From NCBI GenBank assembly GCA_028700325.1, contig JAQVSV010000015.1, positions 1 to 36,185 of the forward strand: a stretch of DNA of 36,185 nucleotides, given 5' to 3'. Numbering within the stretch: position 1 is the first letter of the stretch; every line of letters begins with the position of its first letter. The position numbers were made by a program, and so were the translations under genes. This DNA comes from Elusimicrobiaceae bacterium (GTDB taxonomy: Bacteria > Elusimicrobiota > Elusimicrobia > Elusimicrobiales > Elusimicrobiaceae). Of the stretch, positions 1 through 10,804 are shown one piece after another. The notes beneath the pieces were generated by a model. It made no database searches and was not told the DNA's origin. It saw only the letters and a list, made by a program, of their open reading frames with translations.

Positions 1-541
<541 letters not shown>

Positions 542-546
542 GTTTT

Positions 547-1653
547 TTATACCCGGACAGGCATGATTACGTAACGGCTGTCTTCCTCGCCTTCAGGAAT
601 AAGCAAAGCGGGATTGATCGAATTGGTCATGCCGAACTCGATTTTGTCGGCCTTGGTATTTTTAAGCACGTCCGTGACATACTGCGGATTAAACGAGGTA
701 ATGAATTCGCCGCCGTCAAATTCCGCGGTGATTTCGTCGGAAAATTCCATTTTCTGCGAAGATGCTTTTACCAGCACCGAGCCCGGTCTTATTTCATAGC
801 GCACCGAACCGCCCCTGTCCGCCGCGCATAACGCCGCCCTTTTCGTGACCGCCATAAGCTCTTTGACCGAAACCACCATTTTTTTATCGGTGCTGGCCGG
901 TATGACCTGTTTGTAGTTTGGAAAATTGCCTTCAATCAGGCGCGAAATGTAGGTGGTGTTGCGCATCCTGAAACCTATCTGGTTTTCAGAAATGCCCACT
1001 TCAATTTTTTCGTCTTTTTCCGGCTCGTTAATGCCCAGAAACCTCACTATTTCGTTCAGAATTTTAGTGGGCACTATTATTTTAAGTTCTTTGCCGGCTT
1101 TTATATCCTTGTTCAAGGATATGGCAAGCCGCCGTCCGTCAGTCGCCACCATTTCAAAACCGTCCGGCCCGACCACCCAGAGCAGCCCGTTAAGCACATA
1201 CCGGGTTTCCTGATTGGAAGCCGCAAAAATGGTTTTCTGTATCATCTGCCGCACTGTTTCGGCCGGCATCTGCACCATATTGGAGTTTTCCATTTCGGGC
1301 ACCAGAGGATATTCCTCTTTCAAGGTACCCATAACCCAGAATTTCGATTTTCCGCATTCTATATGCACTTTTGTTTCATCGGTATAGACCGTTATTTCCG
1401 TGTCGCCTGACAAAGTGTGAAGAATATCGGAAAACTCCTTGGCCGGTATTGTTATGGAGCCCGGCTCCACCACTTCCGCGTTTATATAATGAGTGGTCGC
1501 CATTTCCAGATCCGTGCGGACCAGTTTTATCTTGCCTTCATCCGTTTCCATGAGAAAATTGTGAAGTATCGGCAAAGTGGTTCTGGCGGCGCCGGAAGCC
1601 TGTATGATCTGGATTCCTTCAAGCAGGTTTTCTTTAGTACTGTTTATTCTCAT
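547..1653 (-). CDS. dnaN: DNA polymerase III beta subunit (sliding clamp)
   Basis: A 368-residue beta clamp, which forms a ring dimer around DNA and tethers polymerase III; its length is normal for the family. Visible family landmarks are the N-terminal MRINSTKENLLEGIQ helix, LRTDLEM-like segment near residue 45 (here VRTDLEM), RYVLNGLLW near 150, ATDGRRLA near 172, and the C-terminal YVIMPVRV strand that forms the protein-binding pocket. The ATG is preceded by GAGGA on the coding strand. It lies 159 bp after dnaA in the same direction and directly before the DUF721 gene. Confidence 0.97.
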   Translation of the reverse strand: MRINSTKENLLEGIQIIQASGAARTTLPILHNFLMETDEGKIKLVRTDLEMATTHYINAEVVEPGSITIPAKEFSDILHTLSGDTEITVYTDETKVHIECGKSKFWVMGTLKEEYPLVPEMENSNMVQMPAETVRQMIQKTIFAASNQETRYVLNGLLWVVGPDGFEMVATDGRRLAISLNKDIKAGKELKIIVPTKILNEIVRFLGINEPEKDEKIEVGISENQIGFRMRNTTYISRLIEGNFPNYKQVIPASTDKKMVVSVKELMAVTKRAALCAADRGGSVRYEIRPGSVLVKASSQKMEFSDEITAEFDGGEFITSFNPQYVTDVLKNTKADKIEFGMTNSINPALLIPEGEEDSRYVIMPVRV

Positions 1654-1812
1654 TATTAGTCCTCTTTATTAATGTCTGTTGGCAGTGTGGATAATGTTGA
1701 CAGCCGCAGAGCAAAGTTATCAGTTTTAACCCGTTTTTTGTTAACACTGTATCCACACTATCAACGCCGGTCGCCCGAAATCACGGGTTTCAGAAGTTAT
1801 AAGCATGGCTGT
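1654..1812. other. dnaA-dnaN intergenic region, candidate oriC portion
   Basis: This 159-bp gap contains a perfect consensus DnaA box in inverse orientation, TGTGGATAA, at 1686-1694. It also has a near-match ending in TATCCACA around 1748-1756, and further GTTATC/GTTAAC-rich AT tracts between 1717 and 1745. The dnaA-dnaN gap is a common site of bacterial origins, often with boxes next to an AT-rich unwinding element. Together with the two boxes at the dnaA start it could form a bipartite origin. The boxes are seen; origin activity is inferred. GC-skew over the whole replicon would be the decisive test. Confidence 0.55.
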
Positions 1813-3201
1813 CTACTGTTTATCAACACTCTTTATTTCGTTTATTATCTGGTTCATTTCCGCAGAAAAAAACGGGCTTTCATCCAGTTCTTTTTTTACT
1901 TTGTCGCGCGCATGGACCACCGTGGCGTGATCACGCTCGAATTCAATGCCTATGTCGTTTAAAGACATATCGGTAAGCTCGTTGGCCAGATACATGGCTA
2001 TCTGCCGTGGCCAGGCTACCGCGTGTGATTTTTTCTTTGCCTTGAAATCCTTTATGTCCACATTATAATGCTTTCCAACCACCCGTTTGATGGAATTTAT
2101 GTTGATGGATATAAATTCGTCTTCCGGGGAGATTATATCGGACAGCAGTTCTTTCGCCACGTCTTTTGTAGGCACTATTTCATGAATGGAACAATAGCTG
2201 GACAGCCGGTAAAGGCAGCCTTCCAGTTCCCGGATGCTGCTTTTGATGCGTTCGGCTATGAAAAGCAGCACATCGTCGGGAATATTGAAGTTTTCCTGTT
2301 CGCGCTTGGCGCGCAGGATCGCTATGCGGGTTTCAAGGTCCGGCACTTTTATTTCCGCCACTATGCCCGACAACAGGCGCGAGCTCAGCCGTTCCTCAAG
2401 CCCCAGTTCCGTGGGTGTTTTGTCTGAAGTAAGCACTATCTGTTTTTTTGACTCGTAAAGCGCGTTGAAAGTGTTAAAAAATTCACGCTCGCTGGCGTCT
2501 TTGCCGGCTACAAACTGGATATCGTCAACCAGAAAACAGTCCAGCCCGCGGTATTTGTTACGGAAAGCGTTCGGAGTTTTTTTCTGTATGGATTCTATAT
2601 ATTCGCTCACAAACCCTTCGCCCGATATATACAGCACTTTTTTATTGGCGGAGGTTTTGATCAGTTCATTGCCTATGGCGTGCAGCAAATGGGTTTTTCC
2701 CAGCCCGGGAGTGCTGTAAATTACAAGCGGATTGTTAGTGCGGTCGCCCAGCTTTTTCACCACCGCCTGGGCCGCCTTGTGCGCGAACCTGTTGGAAGTG
2801 CCCTCTATGAATTTATCAAAAGTGTAATTCTGGTTGAGCCGGTTGGAAAAAATGCGCGGGCGCGGTTTATCGGAATCCTGCATTGCCGCGCCTGAAACGG
2901 GCGCTGCCGGAAAATCTTCTTCCGACGGTTCCGCCCGTTCCGTCCTTAAAGGGATAGTATACTCTATCCGGCAGGCCGGCAAACCCGACATAGAGCAGAG
3001 CAGCCCGGCTATCTTCGCTTCGTAGCGGGTGCGTATTGTCTGGAACCAGAGCTGGTCAGGTATTTCAAGAGTGAGAATACCGTTTTCGAAAATAAGCGGT
3101 TTGACGGGCGAAAGCCACATTTCGCAGACATCCGCGCCGAGTTCTTTTTCCAGTTCCGCCATAATGGCCGGCCAAAGTGTTTTCAAATCAAGGTTATCCA
3201 C
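1813..3201 (-). CDS. dnaA: Chromosomal replication initiator protein DnaA
   Basis: A 462-residue initiator ATPase that binds DnaA boxes and melts oriC. Domain order is standard: a DnaB-interacting domain I (about 1-85), a short linker, the [26 protein letters not shown] segment starting the AAA+ domain, Walker A ([13 protein letters not shown]), Walker B ([10 protein letters not shown]), the sensor/arginine-finger SSRLLSG, and domain IV with [10 protein letters not shown], which reads DnaA boxes. The usual first Walker A glycine is Ser/Thr here (STPGLGKT). The start is a GTG because an in-frame stop lies two codons upstream. No good Shine-Dalgarno is present, and the GTG is inside a DnaA box, which suggests autoregulation. 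Confidence 0.97.
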   Translation of the reverse strand: MDNLDLKTLWPAIMAELEKELGADVCEMWLSPVKPLIFENGILTLEIPDQLWFQTIRTRYEAKIAGLLCSMSGLPACRIEYTIPLRTERAEPSEEDFPAAPVSGAAMQDSDKPRPRIFSNRLNQNYTFDKFIEGTSNRFAHKAAQAVVKKLGDRTNNPLVIYSTPGLGKTHLLHAIGNELIKTSANKKVLYISGEGFVSEYIESIQKKTPNAFRNKYRGLDCFLVDDIQFVAGKDASEREFFNTFNALYESKKQIVLTSDKTPTELGLEERLSSRLLSGIVAEIKVPDLETRIAILRAKREQENFNIPDDVLLFIAERIKSSIRELEGCLYRLSSYCSIHEIVPTKDVAKELLSDIISPEDEFISININSIKRVVGKHYNVDIKDFKAKKKSHAVAWPRQIAMYLANELTDMSLNDIGIEFERDHATVVHARDKVKKELDESPFFSAEMNQIINEIKSVDKQ

Positions 3202-3213
3202 AGTTTATCCACA
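3194..3213. promoter_or_regulatory. Two tandem consensus DnaA boxes overlapping the dnaA start
   Basis: Two perfect TTATCCACA sequences occur at 3194-3202 and 3205-3213, in the same orientation and 11 bp apart, one helical turn. The first covers the GTG start codon of dnaA (3201-3199). DnaA boxes in the dnaA control region are a well-known autorepression device and also commonly part of the origin. Here the position is unusually far downstream, inside the initiation codon. Confidence 0.8.
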
Positions 3214-3648
3214 GGTGTTAATAACTTTTCGGAGGCATTTTTGCCGTCTGAAAATAATTTCGGTTTAAAACGCAAGATAAATTTCCAGCGCCGGCCGGAA
3301 AAACCGTCAAACACCGCAAAAAAAGCGCAAGGTATGGTTTTTTCCCCGCACAACCGATTACTCCAATATTACAAATTCTGAAAATCCGCGTCAACTGATG
3401 ATACACGTTTAACCGTTCATTTTTGGGTTTTAACGGGTTTTTTAGAAAAACCGCTGTTACCCCTAAGGCTGGAGTGAAACGCCCGCTATATTTGATTTAA
3501 GGCATTTTCCGGTCAAAAATGATCTGAAAAGACGTTTTTATTGACAGTGAGTACATTGTATGGTTAAATACATAGTGCGGGTGTTCATGCACCGGATCTA
3601 TGACGCCGCAAACCATGATGTACCATGATGCACCACGGAGGCACAGCA
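3214..3648. other. Divergent intergenic region between dnaA and hpf
   Basis: A 435-bp stretch without a convincing gene. It is rich in A/T tracts, for example around 3228-3270 and 3415-3455, and could supply the dnaA promoter or an origin unwinding element. A 7-bp stem (GGTTTTT, loop TAG, AAAAACC) lies near 3439-3455 but has no following T run on either strand. Near 3613-3630 the sequence CCATGATG occurs twice in tandem just before the hpf ribosome-binding site. Short ORFs here have no recognisable features. Confidence 0.5.
3541..3569 (+). promoter_or_regulatory. Putative sigma70-type promoter for the hpf-PTS operon
   Basis: A perfect -35 hexamer TTGACA at 3541-3546 is followed after 17 bp by TTAAAT at 3564-3569, which matches four of six -10 positions. 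This lies about 80 bp upstream of hpf, the first gene of the long plus-strand run. The overlapping TATGGT at 3559 is worse placed. The -35 is strong evidence; the choice of -10 is uncertain. Confidence 0.45.
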
Positions 3649-4188
3649 ATGACTGTCCATATAGTAGCACGCCATATCAAACTCACCAAGACGCTGAAGG
3701 AATCAATTCAGGCGCGTGTGGAAAAAGTGCAGCACTATTTCGACCATATAGTGTGGGCGCAGGTGAGCCTGACCGGAGAAAAGAAAACCTGCAAGGCTGA
3801 AATAGTCATCCATGCGGCGCGTCAGACATTCAAGTCCAGCGCGTCCGGCGACGATATTTACGGTGTTGTCGAAGGCGCGGCCGGCAAGATGGAAGTGCAG
3901 ATAAAAAAATACAAAGAGCGCATAAAAGACCATCGCGACCAGGAAAGCATGGTTTTCGCGCTGCCTGAAACTGAAATGCCGGTGTCGGATGTCAGGTTTT
4001 CGGTCATTAAACAGGTGCCGGTGCAGCCCATGTCGGCCGAAGAAGCGGCTTTCGAAATGGAACGGCTCGGCTATGATTTCTGGCTGTTTCTGGATTCCAA
4101 AACCAAGCAGATCAATCTGGTTTTCAAGCGGCAGGACAATACTTACGGCATTATGCAGCCGGTGAAACGAAAAGTTGATGTTGCCTGA
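3649..4188 (+). CDS. hpf: Ribosome hibernation-promoting factor, long form
   Basis: A 179-residue HPF/RaiA family protein that binds the 30S decoding centre and, in the long form, dimerises 70S ribosomes into inactive 100S particles. The N-terminal S30AE domain covers about residues 1-100, with the pattern ARHIKLTKTLKESIQARVEKVQHYFDHI and the KKYKERIKDHR helix. The C-terminal domain has the conserved core MSAEEAAFEMERLGYDFWLFLDSKT..NLVFKRQDNTYGIMQP, which mediates dimerisation. The ATG at 3649 is chosen because GGAGG lies seven bases upstream; an upstream ATG at 3625 lacks this. It overlaps hprK by a few codons. An hpf gene next to PTS regulators also occurs in Proteobacteria (rpoN-hpf-ptsN-rapZ-npr). 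Confidence 0.93.
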   Translation: MTVHIVARHIKLTKTLKESIQARVEKVQHYFDHIVWAQVSLTGEKKTCKAEIVIHAARQTFKSSASGDDIYGVVEGAAGKMEVQIKKYKERIKDHRDQESMVFALPETEMPVSDVRFSVIKQVPVQPMSAEEAAFEMERLGYDFWLFLDSKTKQINLVFKRQDNTYGIMQPVKRKVDVA

Positions 4189-5176
4189 AGAAAAGCCTCT
4201 TACGGGCAAAAGTATCGAAACCAGGGATCTTCTGGAGAACAAAGGCCGGGCGCTGAAACTGAGTATTGTAACCGGGAAGGAATATCTTAAGCGGCCGGTT
4301 ATGGTAAGCGAGGTTAACAGGCCCGGCCTGGCTCTGAGCGGACACCTGGAGAACTATCGCGCCGAACGGATCCAGATTATCGGACGGGGCGAGCACGCTT
4401 TTTGCTTAAGCAGCGAGGCCGAAGTAATCCGCAAGAACCTGGAAAAAATGTTCCGCAATTCGGAAACGCCGTGCGTTATCATAACCAGCGGGCTGAGCGC
4501 GCTTTCGGTTTTTAAAGCGGTATGTCAGGCGCATAAAATTCCGCTCCTGCGCACGCGGCTGGAAAGCGCGTCTTTCATAAAAAAGCTCAACACCTATCTG
4601 GAAGACCGGCTCGCCCCGGAAACCCGGCTGCACGGGGTGCTGGTAAACGTTTACGGGCTGGGCGTGCTGATACAGGGCGGTGCGGGCATAGGCAAGAGCG
4701 AATGCGCGCTTGAGCTGGTCAAGCGCGGGCACCGGCTGGTGGCGGACGATATTGTGGAACTGGAACGCCGGCGCGGCGAAACGCTTTACGGCAGCTGCCC
4801 GGCCATGCTCAAGCATTACATGGAAGTGCGCGGGCTGGGCATAATTGACATTGAGCTGCTGTTCGGCGTGGGTTCGATTATGGACGGGTCCAGGGTGGAG
4901 ATGGAGGTGCGCCTGCTGCCGGCCGACAAGCAGACTTTCTGCGACCGCACCGGCCTGGAGCAGAGTTCCTCGTTCATACTGGGAGTGCCGATTCCGTCCA
5001 TCTCCATTCCGGTGACGCCGGGCCGCAATCTGGCCGTGCTGATAGAAGTGGCGGCGCTGAATCAGAGGCTCAAGGGGCAGGGAGTTTTCGCGGCTAAGGA
5101 ATTTAACCGGAAACTGATACGCAACATGACGGCGGCGAGAAAGGCTAATGGCGGCAAAGAAACTACCGATTATTAA
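4178..5176 (+). CDS. hprK: HPr kinase/phosphorylase
   Basis: A 332-residue bifunctional enzyme that phosphorylates HPr on Ser46 and reverses this with phosphate, linking carbon flux to PTS activity. The N-terminal half (about 1-130) is the Hpr_kinase_N domain. The catalytic half has RLHGVLVNVYGLGVLI with the conserved His142, Walker A GGAGIGKS at 157-164, VADDIVE just after it, and the HprK signature EVRGLGIIDI near 206-215. All key residues appear intact. The ATG at 4178 overlaps the hpf stop; a TTG one codon upstream is a less likely start. It overlaps rapZ by 29 bp. Its target HPr, with Ser46 conserved, is encoded in the same run at 10518. Confidence 0.96.
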   Translation: MLPEEKPLTGKSIETRDLLENKGRALKLSIVTGKEYLKRPVMVSEVNRPGLALSGHLENYRAERIQIIGRGEHAFCLSSEAEVIRKNLEKMFRNSETPCVIITSGLSALSVFKAVCQAHKIPLLRTRLESASFIKKLNTYLEDRLAPETRLHGVLVNVYGLGVLIQGGAGIGKSECALELVKRGHRLVADDIVELERRRGETLYGSCPAMLKHYMEVRGLGIIDIELLFGVGSIMDGSRVEMEVRLLPADKQTFCDRTGLEQSSSFILGVPIPSISIPVTPGRNLAVLIEVAALNQRLKGQGVFAAKEFNRKLIRNMTAARKANGGKETTDY

Positions 5177-6020
5177 AAAATCCATTTTCATCATCTCCGG
5201 GCTGTCCGGCGCGGGCCGGAGCCAGGCGCTCAAGTGCTTTGAGGACCTGGGGTTTTACTGCGTGGACAATCTGCCCGTGGATTTGCTGAGGAGTTTCCTG
5301 CGGCTTACGGCAAGCGACGAAAAATTCGGCGATATCGCGCTCGGTCTTGATATCCGCGAGGGCCGGAAAACGCGCAATATCCCGCTGGTGGTGAAAGCCC
5401 TGCGCGATGAGGGATACAGCCTGAAGGTGCTGTTTCTGGAAGCGTCGGATTCGGTGCTGGTGACCAGATTCTCCGAAACACGGCACCGGCATCCGCTCGG
5501 AGAGAATATCACCGAGTCCATAAAGCGCGAGCGCAGGCTTATGCTGGAGCTTAAGGAGCTGGCGGACAAGGTTATTGACACCGGCCCGCTCACGCTCGGC
5601 GAGCTGAAGGAAAAGATAAGCAGCGTGCTCGAATTGAAAACTTCGGGCGAGATGAAGCTGACGCTGCTGTCGTTCGGGTTCAAATACGGCCTGCCGCTCG
5701 ACGCAGATATAGTGATGGACGTGCGGTTCATGCCAAACCCGTATTACGTGCCGCGCCTGCGCCATAAAACGGGGCTGGACAAGCCGATCGCCGATTATAT
5801 ACTCAGGGACAAGAGCGCGGCGGTTTTCATGCGCGCCTATATCAGGATAATCCGCCAGCTCGTGCCGCTTTACATGAAAGAGGGCAAATCCTATCTTACC
5901 ATCGCCATCGGCTGCACCGGCGGCAAGCACCGCAGCGTGCTGACCGCGCACCGGCTGGCGGTCGCGCTTAAGGAAAGCGGGCATAATGTGGTGGAGTTTC
6001 ACCGGGATATAAAAAAATGA
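5148..6020 (+). CDS. rapZ: RapZ/YvcJ family P-loop protein with altered Walker A
   Basis: A 290-residue homologue of RapZ (YhbJ)/YvcJ, a nucleotide-binding protein. In E. coli RapZ hands the sRNA GlmZ to RNase E and controls glucosamine-6-phosphate synthesis; in Bacillus YvcJ affects competence. Family landmarks are CFEDLGFYCVDNLP near 30, SETRHRHPL near 109, FGFKYGLPLDADIVMDVRFMPNPYY near 176, and GCTGGKHRSV in the C-terminal RNA-binding part. The P loop reads GLSGAGRS at 18-25, with Arg24 where the invariant lysine normally sits, so ATP/GTP hydrolysis may be weakened. It overlaps hprK by 29 bp and the EIIA gene by 4 bp, so translation is coupled. Confidence 0.95.
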   Translation: MAAKKLPIIKKSIFIISGLSGAGRSQALKCFEDLGFYCVDNLPVDLLRSFLRLTASDEKFGDIALGLDIREGRKTRNIPLVVKALRDEGYSLKVLFLEASDSVLVTRFSETRHRHPLGENITESIKRERRLMLELKELADKVIDTGPLTLGELKEKISSVLELKTSGEMKLTLLSFGFKYGLPLDADIVMDVRFMPNPYYVPRLRHKTGLDKPIADYILRDKSAAVFMRAYIRIIRQLVPLYMKEGKSYLTIAIGCTGGKHRSVLTAHRLAVALKESGHNVVEFHRDIKK

Positions 6021-6451
6021 CGAACATTATCGTGGTCACGCACGGGGATTTCGGCGCGTATCTCGTGGAGGCGGCCGAGATGATTCTGGGGGAGCAGGGC
6101 GAGGGTGTCGCGCTGGTTCCGGTCAGCCCGCGCACGCCGGTCGAGGCGGCCGCGCACAAGCTGTCGGAAGCGCTTGACCGGTTTGACTGTGAAGGCCGTG
6201 AAGGCACCGTGGTTTTCACCGATATTTTCGGCGGCACGCCGACCAACATAGCCGTGCCGCGGGCGCAGCACAGGAAAAACACCGTTGTTATCAGCGGGGT
6301 CAATCTCAATATGCTGCTGGCGGCGTTCAGTTACCGGAGCAAGCTGCCGTTTGACGAGCTGGTGGCTAAAATCATCGCCGACGGCGCGAAAGCGATTTGC
6401 GACGTGACTGCCCTGCTGGCAAAGACGCATGCCGTAAAAGGGGTGAAGTGA
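6017..6451 (+). CDS. PTS mannose-family EIIA component
   Basis: A 144-residue cytoplasmic phosphocarrier of the EIIA-Man (PTS_IIA, EIIA-man) family. It takes phosphate from HPr on His9, in the motif VVTHGDFG, and passes it to EIIB. The second family motif, TDIFGGTPTN, is at about residues 66-76, and the SGVNLNMLL strand follows. The ATG overlaps the rapZ stop (ATGA arrangement). In Alphaproteobacteria a lone EIIA-Man next to hprK and ptsH serves regulation only; here matching B, C and D components are present, so a transport role is plausible as well. The domain assignment is firm; the sugar is unknown. Confidence 0.93.
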   Translation: MTNIIVVTHGDFGAYLVEAAEMILGEQGEGVALVPVSPRTPVEAAAHKLSEALDRFDCEGREGTVVFTDIFGGTPTNIAVPRAQHRKNTVVISGVNLNMLLAAFSYRSKLPFDELVAKIIADGAKAICDVTALLAKTHAVKGVK

Positions 6452-6452
6452 C

Positions 6453-6929
6453 ATGGCCGTAGTGTTTACGCGGATTGACGACAGGCTTATCCACGGGCAG
6501 GTGGTGGAAGGCTGGATTCCTTTTCTGGATGCGAACGAAGTGGTGGTTATCAGCGCGGCTGCCGCGCAGGACGAGATGAGCAGGACGCTGATGCGGCTGT
6601 CGCTGCCGGATGAAATCGGCCTGGAGATTTTCGAACCGGCCGCCGGCGCGAAATATCTGGCGCAATCCGGCGCCCGGCCCGAGCGCATTCTGGTGCTGGC
6701 GCCCGGCCCGGCGGAAGTGGTGGAACTTATCGGCGACGGGTTCCGGCCGGCGGCCGTCAACGTGGGCGGAATGCATTATTCGGTCGGCAAAAGCCAGATC
6801 GGCAGGGCGATTTTCCTTGACGGACGGGATATAGAAAGCCTCAAGGCGATCGCGGCGGCGGGCATCAGGCTGGAAGGACGCGGCGTGCCTTCCGATTCGG
6901 AAACCGATATCGTTGCCATGCTTCACTAG
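6453..6929 (+). CDS. PTS mannose/fructose/sorbose-family EIIB component
   Basis: A 158-residue EIIB of the mannose family, the soluble domain that transfers phosphate from EIIA to the sugar in the membrane channel. The active-site loop RIDDRLIHGQVVEGW is at residues 7-21 with phospho-acceptor His14. NVGGMHYSVGKSQIGRAIFL in the second half matches the conserved NVGG..Y..GK pattern. It starts one base after the EIIA stop with GGGGTGA upstream. About 95 bp separate it from the next gene; nothing clear was seen in that gap apart from the ribosome-binding site of the GH57 gene. Confidence 0.93.
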   Translation: MAVVFTRIDDRLIHGQVVEGWIPFLDANEVVVISAAAAQDEMSRTLMRLSLPDEIGLEIFEPAAGAKYLAQSGARPERILVLAPGPAEVVELIGDGFRPAAVNVGGMHYSVGKSQIGRAIFLDGRDIESLKAIAAAGIRLEGRGVPSDSETDIVAMLH

Positions 6930-7024
6930 CGCGCAGGCGGCAGCGGCGGCGAGTGCCGGAGCGGACAGGCGGCGGTAAATGGTGCCGCGGCTGCATGGTT
7001 TAAACGGGCGGACAAGGGAGCGTC

Positions 7025-9056
<2,032 letters not shown>

Positions 9057-9064
<8 letters not shown>

Positions 9065-9674
9065 AGAATTGCTGTTATTTTCGCTGTTAACCGCGCTGAT
9101 GGAGCTCGATACCGTGTATGCGGGCCAGTTTATGGTATCGCGGCCGGTCATAGCGGGCCCGATCCTGGGGCTGGTTGCCCATAACATGGCGGCGGGTGTG
9201 ATTCTGGGGCTGTGGTTTGAGCTGCTGTACGCGGGGTATGTGCCGGTCGGCGCGACAATCCCGCCCAGCGGGGTGATTTCCGCGGCCGCGGCCATAGCCG
9301 CGGCTGACATGTTCGGAGTGCCGCTTCCGGCCGCGTTTCTTGCAGGGCTGCTGGCAGGCGCGCTGTTTGGCGGGCTGGAGGAGTGGATGCGCAGGCTCCG
9401 GTCCGGCTGGAACAGGCTCATTGCCGAGCAGACCGCGCGCGACTGCAGTGTGATTGATCTGTGGATAGTGCGGTCCCTGCTGAGCCAGTATGCGCTCGGG
9501 TTTGCGTTTACGCTGCTGTTTTGCCTTGCGGCGGGCCCGGCGGCTGCGGCTGTCATGCGGCACGCGCCGGCTCAGTTAAGCAGGGCGCTGGAACTGGGGT
9601 TTTCGGTAGTGCCGTGGATAGGGATGGTTGTGCTCGCGGAGAGCCTGCGCTGCCGGAAGGGTAAAAATGGATAA
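9057..9674 (+). CDS. PTS mannose-family EIIC permease component
   Basis: A 205-residue hydrophobic protein with about six predicted membrane segments. It matches EIIC of the mannose/sorbose family: MELDTVYAGQFMVSRPVIAGPILGLV near the start, then LGLWFELLYAGYVPVGATIPPSG, the typical EIIC signature region. With EIID it forms the sugar translocator. At 205 residues it is shorter than the usual 250-270, mainly at the C-terminus, though the conserved N-terminal core is present. It starts inside the last codons of the GH57 gene and overlaps the EIID start by 8 bp. Confidence 0.88.
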
Positions 9675-10509
9675 GCTGATCCAGGCCAGAACTTTCATGC
9701 GGATGCTGCTGCTCCAGGGCGGCTGGAATTTCGAGGGGATGCAGAATCTCGGTTTTGCGTTCGCGATGCGCCCTGCGCTGGCGCGCATTTATTCCGGGGA
9801 GCGGCTGGTCGCGGCCATGCGCCGGCACATGGAGGCGTTCAATACCCAGCCGTTTATGGCGGGGTTTGCGCTGGGGCTTGTCATAAGGATGGAGGAACTG
9901 GCGGCCGCGCTGCCGCCGGACCTGCAGGAGGCGGAGTTCAAGCGCATAAGCGTGCTTAAAAGGACGCTCGGTTCGGTTACCGCGGCTATAGGGGACCGGT
10001 TTTTCTGGGGCACCGCGCGGGCGATAGGTTTCGTGATTCTTCTGCTCGTCTGGTGGGCGGGCGGGTTCAGCCGGTGGGCGGATTCGCCGTGGGCGCTGGA
10101 TGAAAATTATTATACCGTCCACTGGAAAGTGCTTGTGGCCGGGCTGGCGGCCGGCGTGGTGATTTACAATGCGTTTTCGCTCTGGATCAGATGGCGCGGG
10201 ATTTCATACGGTTATAAATGCGCCAGCGACAGTACCTGCGGGCTGGATTATCTCAACTGGCAGTTGCTGATAAGGTATTCGCGCCAGGCCGGGTTTGTGA
10301 TGGCGATACTCGCGGGGCTGCTGTATTTTCACACGCTGCTGTCCGTTTCGGTTTATTCGGCCGGGTTTACCGCCGGCGCGCTGCGGCCGGTGCTGCTGGC
10401 GGTCGGCGCGGGCCTGGCGGCGGTGTGGGCAAGGCGCAAAGGATATTCGTCGGTTTATCTGTATCTGCTGGCGGTCGGGCTGGCCGGCCTGGCATATTCG
10501 ATAGCATAG
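9667..10509 (+). CDS. PTS mannose-family EIID component
   Basis: A 280-residue EIID, the second membrane component of mannose-type permeases. The N-terminal signature LLLQGGWNFEGMQNLGFAFAMRPAL at about 17-41 is diagnostic (family form: Q-G-S/G-W-N-Y/F-E-x-M-Q-N-x-G). NTQPFMAGFALGLVIRMEE follows, corresponding to the conserved H/N-T-x-P region. Several hydrophobic segments fill the C-terminal half. The ATG at 9667 is chosen over an upstream ATG at 9628 because AAGGG lies just upstream of it and it aligns with the family. The HPr gene begins eight bases after its stop. Confidence 0.92.
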   Translation: MDKLIQARTFMRMLLLQGGWNFEGMQNLGFAFAMRPALARIYSGERLVAAMRRHMEAFNTQPFMAGFALGLVIRMEELAAALPPDLQEAEFKRISVLKRTLGSVTAAIGDRFFWGTARAIGFVILLLVWWAGGFSRWADSPWALDENYYTVHWKVLVAGLAAGVVIYNAFSLWIRWRGISYGYKCASDSTCGLDYLNWQLLIRYSRQAGFVMAILAGLLYFHTLLSVSVYSAGFTAGALRPVLLAVGAGLAAVWARRKGYSSVYLYLLAVGLAGLAYSIA

Positions 10510-10517
10510 GAGAGGTC

Positions 10518-10784
10518 GTGTTAAAGGAAGATGTCATTATACTCAACAGGCTGGGGCTGCACGCCCGGCCGGCCGCCCTGTTTGTGCAGACTGCGGCGCG
10601 CTATAAAAGCGAGATCACGGTCACCAAAGACGGAGTTGACGTTAACGGCAAAAGCGTTATGGGCATGATGATGCTGGCCGCCGGAGCGGGCACGGCGCTT
10701 ACGCTTACGGTGGCCGGGGAAGACGAAGCGGACGCCATGGGCGCGCTTAAAGGTTTGTTCGAACGGAAATTTGACGAAGAATAA
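10518..10784 (+). CDS. ptsH: Phosphocarrier protein HPr
   Basis: An 88-residue HPr starting at a GTG with AGGAG five bases upstream. The active-site motif LGLHARPAALFV places the phospho-acceptor at exactly His15, phosphorylated by EI. The second site, DVNGKSVMGMMML, places a serine at exactly position 46, the target of HprK. HPr passes phosphate to EIIA and, when Ser-phosphorylated, acts in carbon regulation. An in-frame longer ORF exists upstream but only the GTG gives the canonical numbering. It lies between EIID and ptsI; both of its kinases are encoded in the same run. Confidence 0.96.
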   Translation: MLKEDVIILNRLGLHARPAALFVQTAARYKSEITVTKDGVDVNGKSVMGMMMLAAGAGTALTLTVAGEDEADAMGALKGLFERKFDEE

Positions 10785-10804
10785 CGGCACAGAGGAAACC
10801 GCGT

